The notes: generated by a model not told the origin, from the letters alone. A stretch of DNA of 64,000 bases from Dicaeum eximium (GCA_013396995.1 VWZP01008344.1:552987-616986), one strand, 5' to 3'. Counted from the first letter of the stretch, positions 43,501 through 54,098 are shown. Program-made: numbers and translations.

Positions 43501-46500
43501 TTCACCTTAGAAATTAATCACACAGCACCACAGAATATATAGACCATTTTATTTCTACATAAAAATGTATGTTCTGCACTTGCATATCAAATGCAAACAT
43601 TAAGTTTAAGAAAAATTCTAAAAGTGATGTTTAACTTGTAAGCTGTCACAAATTAAATACATCATGCTGTTCTGCAAGTCATAAAACACAGTGCAACACT
43701 GAGGTTTTCCTGTATTATTGCTCACATCACCATGAGATATTGTTACAGGCTGGACTGCTTTCAAGGAAAGTCTCAAATGAATTCTAACTACTGCAGACAA
43801 GTACCACAGATGCTGTTTTTAAATAGCATGCAGATTCATTCTAATGCAAAATGTAACAACTTTTTATATATATTTGAAAACCTCCATTGCGTTTCCGTTT
43901 TGTTACACGACTTCCAATTTTCCTTAGCTCTCAAAAAGCAGAAAAACATCCGTTTATACCTTTCCCACTCAGGGAAACATAAGTATGCTTTGGAGAACTT
44001 GGGAGAGAAAAGATATCCTGACAAATAAATTAGACACATCTGCTATAAATCTCTTCCCTTTTGTATAAGGATAACAGATGACTGCTGGAATACTTGTGAG
44101 ATGCAAGTATCAAGGGAACTACTACTACTGTTTATATTTCCTTTCCCCTTGCTCCTACTTCTACACCGTATTTTATCCCATTACACCTTTGACACATGCA
44201 AAGACAGGAGAAGTTTGTACAATTTCATAAGTGAAGTGAAAAATTAAGCAGCTTCCTTCCTGTTCCTTCATGAACTATATGGTAGAAAAAACTAAGTAAT
44301 ACTACCCATTTCAGTATCAACTAAAAGGCTACTCTTGTCTTCCTGGAAGCCAAATGATCAAAAGCATTTATGTTATCATAGCAAGCATCATTCTCAACTA
44401 GCTACATATTCTTAAAAAAAAAAAAAAAAAACCACAAGGAAAAAGTACTTACTATTTCTTTCTGTCCGTTTGGAAAAGAAAAAAATGAGCAGTGTTCTTA
44501 TACACCAGATTCTTTAGAACAAAAAAAGAAAAATTATATTAATTAAAATATATTACAGTAACCATTTCTGAAATCATTTAGCAAACAAAACACTTAGCTG
44601 ATGAGATTTTATTTCACAAAGGACAGCAACCATCAAACACTATTTATATAAGAAACTAAAAATTAAATTATCATCTTGTCAACAAAACATCAATATTGCT
44701 CTAAATAAAAGCATCTTTTCTATTGAAATTAACTGTTACTTAAGGCAGAAATACTACAGTGGCAGCAGCAGTATCATCACTTGCTAAAAAATGTTCAGCT
44801 GAAAATTACTTAGTCATCACTTCTTATTTGATAGATTTATCATGCATTTTATCCAAAAAAAGTAACTTACCAGTTAAGGCTCAAAATTAAGGCCCAAGAG
44901 ATTTGTGGGAAGAATTCTAATACTAATGAAAACCTTAAGATAGAGCTATTGTACAAATGCTCTCCCAAGCAGAATTAACTGACCTGAGTCCTATTGATTT
45001 TAGAGATCCCCAAGTCTACTCAGTTTCTGTAGGGTTTCAGCTGACTTTGTTGGAGCAGTTTATGTCAAGATTAAGGTTAACTGATCTATGACCATTTTAC
45101 ATTTGAAAGGTCTCTCTGCATTCATCAGGACTTCATTTGTTTTAAAGCTTAAAGTTGCTTCTAAATATTAAGATGACACTTTTCCTGGTAAGTTATTTAG
45201 TCTAAGCCAAATCTCATACACCAAGCCATTCCAAGCATCCAAAACCCTCGTAACGTTAATTAAATAACAGAGCCTAAATTAGCAATGTTTCCTTTAAGAA
45301 AAAAAAATCTTAAAGAACTAGAAAGGTTCTTTGATAAAAGCATGCATAAGAAAGCAGGCAAAAGGCTCTAAGAGTTTTCATAATGACTTAATTCCTAAGA
45401 ACATCTCCTGTATTTACATAATGGTTGCTGAGCTAAAAATGCGTTTAAGTAATAACAACACAGCCCAGTAAAGCAAGTTAGATGAGACACCTAGAATCTG
45501 AGAGCAGCCTATTCAAGGTAAGAGAAAAAGACATTTAAGTATTCCATGTTCAAAGGTGGGCTATAATAACTGATCTAATAACACTGAATTTATCTGCTTA
45601 CACAACACAAAATGTGTCTTCAAAAAGTACCAGAAGAAATAAAGGTTTACAGGGTTTAAATTGCCCTAAATACTTCGTTACACAGGCAAAAGCATTATTT
45701 CTTTTTCAATGTATGCTTACTAGTCTTCTACCTAAAGGTGTATTCTAAATATGAAGCAAGTCAGACATCATGAAATAAAAAAGCATTTCCTCTTTAAGAA
45801 ATCCGAGATGAAAGTTTAATAGCTGACCATTTCAAACAACTTTGCCAAAAAAAAAAATTCAGTGACAATCAGAACACGCAAATCAAAACTAATTCAAATA
45901 AAAATCAGTTCAAGAAGAGCACTCTTCTAAAATGCTAATATATTTCTTCAACTTCTCAGTTATTTCAGTATACATTTAAAATTAATGAAGTTATATTCCT
46001 AAAAGTTCAACTTGCTCTACCAACATCAGTAACTTGCTGAGACCCTGAGGGACTGACCTAAGGCAGAAATAAGTTGGTGACTGACTGCAAGCTGGAAAAG
46101 GCAGACATACTCCAGTCTGATTAGGTCTGAAAAATCTCTAGAGCTATTACTGGGTGGCACCAGGCATTCAGCATGGAGTCACCTCTTGACCGAGAACAAA
46201 GACAAGCTGGCAGCTGCTTGCCATTCATATCTGCCAAAAAAAGCTGAAGGGGAATAGCTTAAGGAAAAAAAAATCTGATAAACAGTTGCAAGTCATAGGA
46301 GAACAACAGCCTGATTCTAAGTGCTAGTAAGCTGACATCCAAATCAAAATTTTACAGAGACCATCTTGAGAAACATAAGCACAACTGGAAGACAAACTAG
46401 AGACTAAAAGTCCAACATGTAAATTCAAACCACAGCACTGGAAGCCATCACCTTCCATAATATAAGCTTTCATTTCTACACTAATTCTAACACACCTATG

Positions 46501-49500
46501 TGGAAGGAGGCTAGTAATACTTCCTCTTTTACAAGCCTTTCCTATCAGCATGAACAAGCCTCACACATTAACAACACAGACTTTGAAATGCTTGTCCTTA
46601 AGAACAAAATTAATTCATATTACTGCGAAAGATTAATTTGAGCTCTAATTTCTATATTAATGCTTTCCAGTCAAGATACTCCTGCCCATGTATCTTCCCT
46701 GCAGAAGCCCACAACAGCAGCATATCAGTATATTGTGGATCACACACAATGTGTATGACATACAAAAAGCATCTTCAAGCTGGGGGTTTTCCACATGTTA
46801 TATGTTATGCTCATATGACCCACACTCATCAAACTTGTAAAGCCTCAAATATTCACTTTTGACTTTGCCTTTCAAGTCTAAAGCTAGGGCATCTACAAAC
46901 CATGCTTTCATACAAAGGCGCTGTACAAATGGCAGTACTTATGATCACTTCAGCAAACAAGTAAATGCACTGCACTCCCCGTTGGCAGGGAAGGTGCTCA
47001 GTGGGCTGCTCTCACCTCCCTGACAGCCTGGAGGAAGAGGAGCAGCAAAGCAGCTGTCCAGTGAGGTGGGAGCCCATTCTGCTGCTTTTAGAAAAGTAGA
47101 TTTCTTAGACAACAAAAGCCACTCATCAGGATAAGCAGCCCATCAGCTCAGTGGAACAAATATATGCAGGCAATACTTTCTCCAGTTCAGATAATGAAGT
47201 TTGCATATCTTCTTGTCAAAGAAAACACTATTTTCCAGAAAAACAGCAAATTATGTGAAACTAGTCTTCAACACACTTAGGGTGATGACCTTTCAAGTCA
47301 ATTCTGTGTTAGTAATCACCTAACACATGAAAGTAAGTTTCTCCATTCATTCTTGTATTTTTCCCAGGTTTATACACTGCATTTTACATGTCGGTGACAT
47401 ACTTTTGGTTACTTCCATATAGTAATGTTACTTCTCAAATTGCAGTAAAAATAAAACCAAAGAAATACAGTAAAAATAAAATCCTTGTGCTTATATTACA
47501 TTACCTTCCAGCTATTCAGACACAGCTCTCTAGCTCCAGTATAATTTTGATAATCCAAGTAACTTTAGATGCTATTATCTCTGGATGATAAGACTTAGTT
47601 CTATTCTAAACACAGATCCAAGAGAGACATTCCCCTTAAAGAAAGCGTCTGCCTAACTACTTGAATCTATTTTAGAAGAAAAAATTCAGCAAGTTATGAC
47701 ATCTCAAGGATTGTCAAAGCAAACCCAAACCCCTGCTGAGATGTATTTTCCATCTCCTTTTATCAGAGACAGCAGTTAGAAAAGAAAAAAGGCATATTTA
47801 CTTACATCAATGGAAATGCAAAAAATGGAAGTGTCATTGTCAACCTCGCTGTCCATTCATCAGGAAGACACCACAAATATACAATTAAACAAGTAATAAG
47901 GTAAAGAAGTGAAGAGTAGAGAAGAAGCCTTCCAACCCATAGTTTCTGTAGCCTCTGGTTTTTTTCTCTAAATTCTTCTAATGTCTGTATTTCCTGCAAA
48001 TAAACAGGGTTCAGACTTATTAGTGCAATTAGTAGGAGGTTTTACTAACCTGCCTTTAAAGGTTTGCTAAAATCAGCCCTATCAGTTTGATACTTGATTA
48101 GAGAAGTCAAGCAGCTTTTTGATAAATTAGAATATTTGCCCAAAGATAACTTTCATAGCATAAATATTCCACACTAATAAGGTTATGATATGGGCCACTT
48201 GCACCTTTTTAGCAATTGGTAAGAGAAGTTTCAAATCAGCACATTTTTCACATTTGTAATGCATTAGTATATTTGGGACTGGAAAAATACCAGTCTCTTA
48301 TGAATGGCAGTCTTTACTATCCCATAAGTCACTTCTAACCATACTTGGCATTCTAAAGCTTTCATCAGGTATCTGTGGAATTTGAAATGCCTCCAACACT
48401 TTTCTCCTAACATGGGGAATTGCTGGAACCTCTCCACCATTTCATTTGTTTTCCTTTCAGTACTTTCCCCACATTAAGAATGAAATCCTGAGCATCTGTA
48501 TGATGCTTCTGGTGTATTAATAAGTGACCGAGCAATGCCCTTCTATGTTAACCCAGTTTCATTAAAAGGAAAACAAAAATATCAACAGCATATTTCAAAA
48601 CAGTTCATTTCCCCACAGAGCACAGACATCTGTAATCACAACTGATTACTGAACAATCTGCCCAGTTATTCTGCCCCAACCTTACTTACTACCACTACAG
48701 TTACAACTTTTACACATAAAACCACACATTGAAGCTTTTCTAATCAACCTGATGAATGGAACTTTGCATTAGTGACATTTCCCATTACATGGGACTTTAA
48801 CAATTAGTTATACCTGAATTGTGTAATAAAGGCAACTTCATATTCATTCCCATTTCAGGCTCTCTAAATAAATATTTGCCCTGTAGCTTCTCACTATCTA
48901 TTATACAGTATTGGTACTTTTTAATTGACTAAACAGTACAGGGCAAAAAAAGATAACAATTCCTCTGGTATGCAAAATCTCTACTACTGGAATTATTACC
49001 AAAATCATTTAAAATTTCATGAGAGTATTTTACCTAATGTGAGAGAAATACATGGCCAGCAAAAAGTAGGTATATAATCTAAACAAAAAATCAAACAAAA
49101 GGCAAACACATACCTTATCTATTTTTTCTAATACTTCTACAGTGGAAGGCTTTGCCTGCTTACAAGGGAAAGAACAAAGATATTAATCTCATTTTTAAAA
49201 ACTCAGTATTTTGCAGATTACTGTACATTAACAATTTCCTAACAAAAAGACATACTCAGATTAATAAATTATCTATTTTACATAAAGGTAAGAAGTTTTC
49301 CTACTTTAGCGTGACAAATAGAAGGGACTGCAATGAATCACTATTTTACAGCTGGCGTTACTCCTAACTGAAAGCTCCTCTCCTACATCACAAAAGATGA
49401 AAACCTATAATGCTTCTACAGCAATAATGAATGTGTGGGTGGGAAGTAAAACAAGAACAGGACTGATGAGTGGCAGAAATAGGCAAAACAGAGAATATAG

Positions 49501-50310
49501 AGAGGAAGCCCTAACCTCAGTACCCCAGCTTTTTATTATTAATCATTCCATAAAAGGACACATGGTGTAAATAAATCATAAGCAACAGCAAATAAGGGCT
49601 GTCATCACCAGTAAAATTCCCCATAGGAGCCAGGGGAAACCCACGTTCTAGGAATCTTTCCTAATTTCTGAGAATTATCAAGCCACAATCTTTCCCCATG
49701 CTTCACACTACAAATTCAAAGGCCACAGCTCACACTCCATCACCCTGAAAGTGAAAGTTTCTATTATACAAAACTGACATTCCACCTAAAGTTTCACCTC
49801 TAATGGAGTTTTGTATGGAAGACTCCAAAGGCAATTGCTAATAAGCAAAGGCAAACCGAGACTCAAGCAACTCACACCTGCCAGGAGAGCAGTCAAAAAC
49901 CTCATGCCTCTTCTTCCTCATAAACTCAGTACACCATTCAACAACCAATAAAAGCAGATAGGAAGACAGACTTGTACAGGAGTAAGTAGCTACCAAACTG
50001 ATTGTTAAAACAGCCAGAAATGTATTCTGCACATACCTATTTTTAACTAGGTCACCAAACTTTCAAGTCACAGATGCTGCAGTTTCTATCCCAGTGATGC
50101 ACCACGAAAGTATTTAGATTTACAGAAAGAGTTAAAACTGTATTTTTTTAAGTTACTGGGCTTTTAAGTGACATACAGGAAAAGTCTAGCACTATCATTC
50201 AGCCAGCATTAATAGTCAACATGTCCTAGGTACTCCCATCTTCTGGACTAAAGGTTATTACATTGTTACACAATGTTACTTACCCTCCATCTTGAAATTA
50301 ATCCACCCAT
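13334..50310 (-). CDS. LNPK: Lunapark, ER three-way-junction protein (12 coding exons, span of coding region)
   Basis: The joined exons encode 413 residues that match vertebrate Lunapark throughout. The protein sits in the endoplasmic reticulum membrane and is known to stabilise three-way tubule junctions, opposing atlastin; an N-terminal ubiquitin-ligase activity has been reported. Visible parts in order: MGG start with Gly2 and Ser6 (the family is N-myristoylated); a basic and charged stretch at about 7-45; two hydrophobic segments at about 46-66 and 77-98 separated by a short loop with PDEW; a coiled-coil-like charged region at about 100-145; a Pro/Ser-rich linker at about 155-245; a C4 zinc finger with Cys277, Cys280, Cys299 and Cys302; the family signature LNPARK at 305-310; and an acidic C-terminal tail. 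It is about 15 residues shorter than human, mostly in the tail. All introns are GT-AG with compatible phases, and there is no frameshift or internal stop. Coordinates give the genomic span; exons are listed separately. Confidence 0.97.
13685..14765 (-). mobile_element. CR1 LINE copy with reverse-transcriptase remnant, interrupted by an LTR
   Basis: The plus strand shows the reverse complement of CR1: GGTTTGGGTTAGAAGCAACC at the terminal end, then GGTTGCTCAAAGCCC-like, CTTCTCTGGGCAACCTGTT, CTCAGCCTGTCATCACAGGA and GTGGCCCTCCTCCAGACTTG blocks. After the LTR it resumes with GGCTTTCTGGGCTGCCATCA. On the minus strand, 14511-14789 reads as a degraded C-terminal part of the reverse transcriptase with LVLGPVLLDIF and, downstream, a FADD box. 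The element is 5'-truncated, has lost sequence around the LTR insertion and is inactive. Confidence 0.9.
14139..14412. mobile_element. Solo LTR of an endogenous retrovirus (passerine type), inserted in CR1
   Basis: It begins TGTTGTGGTTTAACCCAGC and ends at or near CAGGACA, so it has TG...CA termini. It breaks a CR1 copy between two blocks that are close together in intact CR1. It is shorter than the usual LTR of this type as I remember it and contains an internal imperfect duplication (GGGATGGGGAAGAGAA at about 14228 and 14349). No internal viral genes flank it. Exact right end and orientation are uncertain. Confidence 0.65.
14980..15101 (+). repeat. 122-bp direct duplication, copy 1
   Basis: It matches 16940-17061 with two visible mismatches (T/C at 14986 and 15082). 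It includes the landmark CTACCTAGCTAGCTCCAGGC. The flanks of the two copies are unrelated. It has no coding potential that I recognise. Confidence 0.95.
16940..17061 (+). repeat. 122-bp direct duplication, copy 2
   Basis: Second copy of the 122-bp unit, offset by 1,960 bp from copy 1 and in the same orientation. Identity is about 98 percent by eye, far higher than expected between old dispersed repeats. Confidence 0.95.
19902..20072 (-). CDS. LNPK: LNPK coding exon 12 (second half of zinc finger, LNPARK motif)
   Basis: A 171-nt exon encoding residues 296-352 and one base of the next codon. It opens with AFRCAYCFFLNPARK, containing the second zinc ligand pair Cys299 and Cys302 and the signature after which the family is named. 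It continues through the conserved RPQAPRLP and FSFEK motifs, then a divergent Glu/Gln-rich stretch. The zinc finger is thought to support self-association and function at junctions. The donor is GTAAGC. Confidence 0.98.
20073..21328 (-). other. LNPK intron 11
   Basis: A 1,256-nt intron that splits the zinc finger between its two cysteine pairs. Nothing else recognised. Confidence 0.85.
21329..21399 (-). CDS. LNPK: LNPK coding exon 11 (first half of zinc finger)
   Basis: A 71-nt exon completing Arg272 and encoding YALICQQCFSHNGMALKEEF followed by EYI and one base of Ala296. It carries the first zinc ligand pair, Cys277 and Cys280. This part is essentially identical to human Lunapark. The acceptor is TTTCTAG and the donor GTAAGA. 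Confidence 0.97.
21400..22093 (-). other. LNPK intron 10
   Basis: A 694-nt intron separating exon 10 from the zinc-finger exons; nothing else recognised. Confidence 0.85.
22094..22199 (-). CDS. LNPK: LNPK coding exon 10
   Basis: A 106-nt exon, one base carried in and two carried out. It encodes residues 237-272: LHPPGPPLARPILPRERG, then VVDRVIEYLVGDGPQN and part of Arg272. The helix with DR-IEYLVGDGPQNR is highly conserved and leads directly into the zinc finger. The acceptor is GTTCTAG and the donor GTAAAA. Confidence 0.96.
22612..22720 (+). repeat. CR1 LINE 3'-end fragment
   Basis: The plus strand reads GCAACCTGGTTTACTGGAAGG then TGTCC, GGGGGTTTCAAAGAGATTATC and ends near CCAAACCATTCTATGGTTTTATG. 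This is the sense-strand CR1 3' UTR (GGTTGGAACTAGATGATCTTTAAGG type) with its short terminal repeat, so the element lies on the plus strand. It is clearly diverged and old. Confidence 0.85.
24248..24610 (-). repeat. CR1 LINE 3'-end copy (about 360 bp)
   Basis: The plus strand opens GAGTTGGAAGGGACCC and continues with ATCACACCATGTACCTGAGAG, CTTCTTGAACTCTGCCAGGC, CCAACCTAAACCTCCCC, and closes with CCTCAGTCTCCTTTTCTTCAG and CAGCCACTCCTCA. All are blocks of the CR1 3' region in reverse complement. The copy is truncated and points to the minus strand. Short reading frames on both strands here are remnants or antisense of CR1, not genes. Confidence 0.9.
27695..27913 (-). CDS. LNPK: LNPK coding exon 9 (proline-rich linker)
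   Basis: The longest coding exon (219 nt), encoding residues 164 to 237 (split codon). It begins EIRQRTAAQRN and ends GSPATSVPGMG, both conserved in human; the middle is Pro/Ser-rich and divergent. This disordered linker precedes the zinc finger; in mammals it carries phosphorylation sites thought to regulate junction binding in mitosis. The exon is visibly richer in G+C than the surrounding introns. The donor is GTAAAC. Confidence 0.96.
27914..34885 (-). other. LNPK intron 8
   Basis: A 6,972-nt intron, the longest one fully bounded here. It contains a CR1 tail fragment at 32627-32688 and nothing else that I recognise. Confidence 0.8.
32627..32688 (-). repeat. CR1 LINE 3'-end fragment
   Basis: The plus strand reads TCATAGAATCATTTAGGTTGG and then AAAAGACCCTTAAGATCAT and TCCAACC. 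This is the hallmark terminal sequence of avian CR1 seen as its reverse complement, so the element points to the minus strand. Only the last 60 or so bases are preserved, typical of 5'-truncated CR1 copies. Confidence 0.85.
34886..34937 (-). CDS. LNPK: LNPK coding exon 8
   Basis: A 52-nt exon in phase 0, ending with one base carried over. It encodes ETELPSAGTSATPRPGQ and the first base of a Glu codon. It is the start of the low-complexity Pro/Ser/Thr linker and is less conserved than its neighbours, apart from PSAG and RPGQ. The donor is GTAATA. Confidence 0.93.
35024..35104 (-). CDS. LNPK: LNPK coding exon 7
   Basis: An 81-nt exon, phase 0 at both ends, encoding residues 120-146, LEEVMEKETYKTAKLILERF and seven further residues. 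This highly conserved segment continues the cytosolic coiled coil. It is followed by an unusually short intron of 86 nt before exon 8. The acceptor is TTTCCAG and the donor GTGAGT. Confidence 0.96.
35105..41198 (-). other. LNPK intron 6
   Basis: A 6,094-nt AT-rich intron with no recognised gene, RNA or named repeat. A purine-rich, G-rich patch lies at about 40858-40925. Confidence 0.75.
41199..41239 (-). CDS. LNPK: LNPK coding exon 6
   Basis: A 41-nt exon encoding the second half of Asn106 and then DALEDLKSQKKKI, ending in phase 0. It belongs to the cytosolic coiled-coil region after the second membrane segment. The acceptor is TTTTAG and the donor GTAAGT. Human has NEALDDLKSQRKKI at this place. 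Confidence 0.93.
41240..44452 (-). other. LNPK intron 5
   Basis: A 3,213-nt intron. It contains an 18-nt A-tract at about 44414-44431, close to the exon 5 donor. Nothing else recognised. Confidence 0.8.
44453..44511 (-). CDS. LNPK: LNPK coding exon 5 (second transmembrane segment)
   Basis: A 59-nt exon that completes Ile86 and encodes IWCIRTLLIFFFSKRTERN, ending with one base carried over. It finishes the second hydrophobic segment and enters the basic start of the cytosolic coiled coil. Human has Ser where this bird has Cys89. The donor GTAAGT at 44452-44447 is followed in the intron by an A-rich tract (18 A). Confidence 0.95.
44512..47805 (-). other. LNPK intron 4
   Basis: A 3,294-nt intron. 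A somewhat more GC-rich stretch at about 46020-46230 and another at about 46970-47090 could be old repeat remnants, but I cannot name a family. Confidence 0.8.
47806..47993 (-). CDS. LNPK: LNPK coding exon 4 (first transmembrane segment)
   Basis: A 188-nt exon, phase 0 in and two bases carried over. It encodes residues 24 to 86 (split codon): a charged helix ending in LQKLWVGR, a hydrophobic segment at about 46-66, the short PDEW loop, and the start of the second hydrophobic segment (TLPFFAFPL). These membrane segments form the hairpin that places Lunapark in curved ER membrane. It is the strongest single match to LNPK in the window. Confidence 0.98.
47994..49113 (-). other. LNPK intron 3
   Basis: A 1,120-nt intron with consensus ends; nothing else recognised. 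Confidence 0.85.
49114..49155 (-). CDS. LNPK: LNPK coding exon 3
   Basis: A 42-nt exon in phase 0 at both ends, between an AAGCAG acceptor and a GTATGT donor. It encodes residues 10-23 (AKPSTVEVLEKIDK), which matches the human protein except for Ala for Thr at the first position and Lys for Ser later. It lies on the cytosolic N-terminal side, before the membrane segments. Confidence 0.95.
49156..50283 (-). other. LNPK intron 2
   Basis: A 1,128-nt intron with consensus ends. I see no repeat, RNA gene or coding segment in it. Confidence 0.85.
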
Positions 50311-50365
50311 CTTCTATTGTGGACAAATGTTGGCAGAGCTATCAATCTTCTACAAGAATTCACAG
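50284..50365 (-). CDS. LNPK: LNPK exon 2 (5' UTR end and start codon)
   Basis: The acceptor is a TTTCCAG ending at 50366 and the donor is GTAAGT starting at 50283. The exon holds about 55 nt of 5' UTR, then the ATG at 50310-50308 and nine codons (MGGLISRWR), ending in phase 0. The start is well supported: A at -3 and G at +4 make a strong Kozak context, an in-frame TAG lies at 50316-50314, and the encoded N-terminus matches the myristoylated start known for the family. Human has Phe where this bird has Ile5. Confidence 0.95.
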
Positions 50366-53300
50366 CTGGAAATAAAGCATTAAGCACTTAAGAGCAATCT
50401 AACAACATAATTAAAGATTGTCAAATTCATTCCAACATTTTAAGAAATTAAAATGTTGTATAAACACACTGTCTAGATATCTACCTATGTGTTAGTTTAA
50501 GTTTTCTGATTCGTAGGCCATCCTGTAAGTCAGCTGATCAGCTCAGATATGGCCAAAGTTATTTTCATTTTGGAATTAACTTAACCAGCAGGGAGTTCTC
50601 AGAAACACAGGTGCAAATCAACTGCAAAAAGCCACCAAAATACTCCAGCAGAAAAGCAATTTTTAAAACTTAGTATTGGGCACAATTATTTAAGATACTC
50701 ATTTCCAGTCATCTCTTCTGCTGCCCCTAAGCATAACTCAGTACTCCTTTTTAGTTGTCACTCTATACTTTCAGCATTAACATCCTTCAGCTCATAAGAA
50801 AATTTCTCAAAGAAATCTATTTCCTTTTTATGCTCTCATCAACAAGAATATGCTGTGTGCTCAGTTTAAGTTCAAAGAAACAGTTTCAAAGATTTCATTT
50901 GCTATACAAAAGCACTACATTGGAAGGTCTTCCTTGCACAACTGACAATGCACAACCCAGTCATCAGCACATTAAATGATTCTAAAACAGTTCCAAAAGG
51001 GAAAGAGCAGCTCATCTCACCCTACACAAACCTGGAACCCATTAACAACATTCATTTGATGACCTGAGCCTAAGCTCCTGAACCAAAATTGTAGCAACTT
51101 TCCATCAGAAGATAGTTGAATCAATTGAACCTTAGGATGGCAGACTTTCTCCCCAGCCATTTAATACACAAGTTTTTTTACCTATTGAACAAAAAAGCAA
51201 TCAGTTCAAAACAACCCTGACAGAAAAATAATGCTCAATCCCAACCAGGGCTCAAACTTTTTTCATTCTGGAATTAAACACTAACACTTATTAAAACAAA
51301 GCCCTGATCTAGCTAGACAGAAATATAAGTGATCATTATCTTACTTATTAAGTTTCCTTTGGCCAAAAACAGAAAGATATATTTCAATCCAAACTTGTTT
51401 TCAAATTGTCTGAGGCCTTTAGAGCAATTTAATATGAATAGGATATGCACTGCTCACTAGCACAAACACTATTGTAGTCCACTAACTGCTTCACCATTTA
51501 AGAAAGCCAAGAACTACAGGCCCTACTGTTTCAGAAACCAGTCCTTAAAGATAAGGAAATCCCTATGGAACTGCCACGAAAATGAAGCTAGAACAGATGG
51601 GCAAATCAGCTCCGCTGCTGCCAAATTAGGAGCACAAAGGGGTGAGGTATAGAAAAAGCAATTAGCCCTTGGACTGGAACAAAATCTCAAAATAATCACT
51701 ACTGCACCAACTCACCTCAGTAAAACAGCAGTCTTTTTTTTTTTAACACACAGTCTAACACCAAGAATTTTACATAGCTGTGACTTTGCAGATACAGCTG
51801 AGTTTTTGCATTATGGGTATTGCAGTAGATCTGAGCCTACACTTTCTTCCCAGATATTTCTACAGACATAGATAGTTTTTATATTGTTTTGCAATAAAGA
51901 CACTGTGTCAAGTAGCCAATTGAGAAGTCTGTAAATCCAGCACAACGCTCCCAAATCCAGCTGGTTTCCCTAGCATTGCCACTGCCTTTAGGAGCAATGA
52001 TAACTCTCAGTCGTAGACATAGAGAGAACAGAGATGCTCACAGAGCCTTCGTGTGTGCCTTTTTCCTTCAAATCATAGTTTGAGAACCTCTTCACTAGAA
52101 GTGTTCGAGGATCTTTTGGGAGCAAATTATCCATGAGCTACTGGTGACTCTGACTTGTATCAATAACACATGCACAGTGCTGTTACTGCACAAGTTTTTT
52201 TTTCAAATATCTGGCAAATGCTTGGAAGAGAAACAGGTTTGACAAGTGTCACTATGAATCTGACTTTACAGGAGCTATGACGATGACAGGCTTTACAGAT
52301 GCTGCTCTGCAAGTCTGTAATACTACCAAAACCCTTCCCCAAAGAGGTATTAGGGGATTAGGGCCACTAGATTCACATTTACAGTCGCTGAATCCTCAGT
52401 GAGGAGGTGGAAAATGTTCTCTGATTACTATGGAGTGCCTCAGATGTTCTCCTTCCTCCCCTCTCTTCTTCTTGACATGACTACACAAATTGTCTTCACC
52501 TGCTTCAAACCCTCCTCCTTCCTCCTTACCTGCCACTCCACATACCTACCACTAATATCCTACTATTCATGGCAAGAGATAGTCCACAAGTTGCTTCCTT
52601 CCCATGCTCTAAGCAAAAAATTACTGCATAGAACTCTTCCCTTCTGAAGAGTGCACTCTAGCACAGAGCTGTGCATTTCACTGACTAAGCAGCAATGCAG
52701 CTGGACTTACTTCCACACACGTTATCACTGATGCAACACACAAGTAAGATGGCTGCAACATGTCCTAGGCTTAAAACAGACCAAAAAACCATTAAAAACA
52801 CCGAACAGAGAAGCTTAAGAAAACACTACTACCAATTTTATTACCTGACTCTCTCCAAAAAATATTTATAGGAGCTCCTCTACTCCCAAAACACTTAAGT
52901 TATTTATTAAAATGCACAAGTGCCAGACTAAGAGACCAAAGCAGAAAAGGCTTCTCCTTTGAAAGAGGCATAAATCCACTAAGGCATCCATGCCCATCCA
53001 CCCAGGTGGAGAAAATAGCTTCATGATCTCATTACACTTTTATCAAGTCAGTCTCAAATTTCTTCAGGCTTGTTAATGTTTTAAAGATTAAAAGTTCTCC
53101 AAAAACTCAGTCTCCCAAGTAAATTTTAATAACTGACATGCTGAAATTCAAGACTGAATTACATCAAGAGAAGACGTATTACAAGAAAAAAAAAGGAAGT
53201 TAGAAACTTGTAATCAAGGCTTTGCATACATTCATACAGACCTCTCCCCTTAAGGAACGGGCAATGCTTTTGAAATAGGTATTTTCTGCAAACATAAGTC

Positions 53301-53640
53301 ATTCCACTTTATGCAAGTATTTTTAGATATTTACCATTACAAAGAACACAAATTCTACCTTTCAAATTGAATCTCCAGTTCAGCTCACAGTTTGCTCGAA
53401 ATTTACTGACCTCAGAAACTTCCACTGGGACCGTAAAAAGTTTCTCCAGCTGAGTGCCGTGGACAAGGAATCAAGCAAGACCAAACCAAGAGCATCACTC
53501 ATCACCTACTGTTAACCTGTCCTAGGACGCCTCAGCTACAACAAAATACTAAACTTTTTTCCATTTAACCTCCATTTTCGGCAGTTTCCGCCTGGAAGCA
53601 CCCCACGGCAGTCCTATGCTTTGTAGAGCCTTAACTAAAA
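50366..53640 (-). other. LNPK intron 1
   Basis: AT-rich intron between the noncoding first exon and exon 2. It holds pyrimidine-rich stretches (for example 52440-52640) and a T-tract near 51730. One short possible alternative noncoding exon lies at 53411-53449 (see findings). I see no coding exon of another gene and no recognised repeat. Confidence 0.8.
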
Positions 53641-53970
53641 AGGCAGATTAGTTCCCGCACGGACTGCGCAGCGACGGAGCGAGCGGTGGGTGGGTCAGGC
53701 GCTCTTTTTTGAAACCCAAGCCCTGGCAATGCGCGAGGGGCCGCAGGCCGGGCCCGCCGGGCCTTGGCAGAGCTCAGCGGAGCCCCCAGAGCCCCCGGCC
53801 CCCGGCACAGCCGCACGGCTGCCCCGCTCCCGGGCACGGCGCCCGCCGCCCTTCCCCGCAGCCGGGGGCTGCCTCCTCCGAGGCTGCAGCACGGCCCGGC
53901 CCGCCCCGCTGCGAGCAGGGAGACGGAGGGGGCACCTGCCGCCCTGCTGCGCTTCGTGCCCCGGGCCGGT

Positions 53971-53973
53971 ACC
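53971..53973 (-). other. LNPK: Candidate LNPK exon 1 splice donor (option B)
   Basis: The minus strand reads CACTCAG followed by GTACCG. It is a good match to a vertebrate donor, 109 nt beyond option A. It could be used as an alternative 3' end of exon 1. Confidence 0.3.
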
Positions 53974-54079
53974 TGAGTGCCGTTATGGGCAGCGCCGGGC
54001 GCCCCTCTCCCACCACCCCGCGCCCCTCTCCCCCCGCGGAGCCGCTCGGGGCCGGGCCGCGCATCCTCCGCCATCGCGT

Positions 54080-54082
54080 ACC
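54080..54082 (-). other. LNPK: Candidate LNPK exon 1 splice donor (option A)
   Basis: The minus strand reads GGCAG followed by GTACGC, a fair donor just beside the gap, so most of this exon would lie in the N run. Competing donors in the same island are CTCAG/GTACCG (exon end at 53973) and GGCG/GTGAGC (exon end at 54464). Because exon 1 is noncoding, homology cannot choose between them. Confidence 0.35.
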
Positions 54083-54098
54083 TGCCGCGGGCCGGGCC

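Noticed and set aside
44414..44431. A-tract as the tail of a processed retrogene
   Set aside because: No gene-like sequence or target duplication lies next to it; it is a plain intronic A-run.
47802..47805. Reading exon 4 on to the in-frame TAA just past it as a truncated protein
   Set aside because: The donor GTAAGT precedes it and exon 5 continues the human match (IIWxIRT) in frame.
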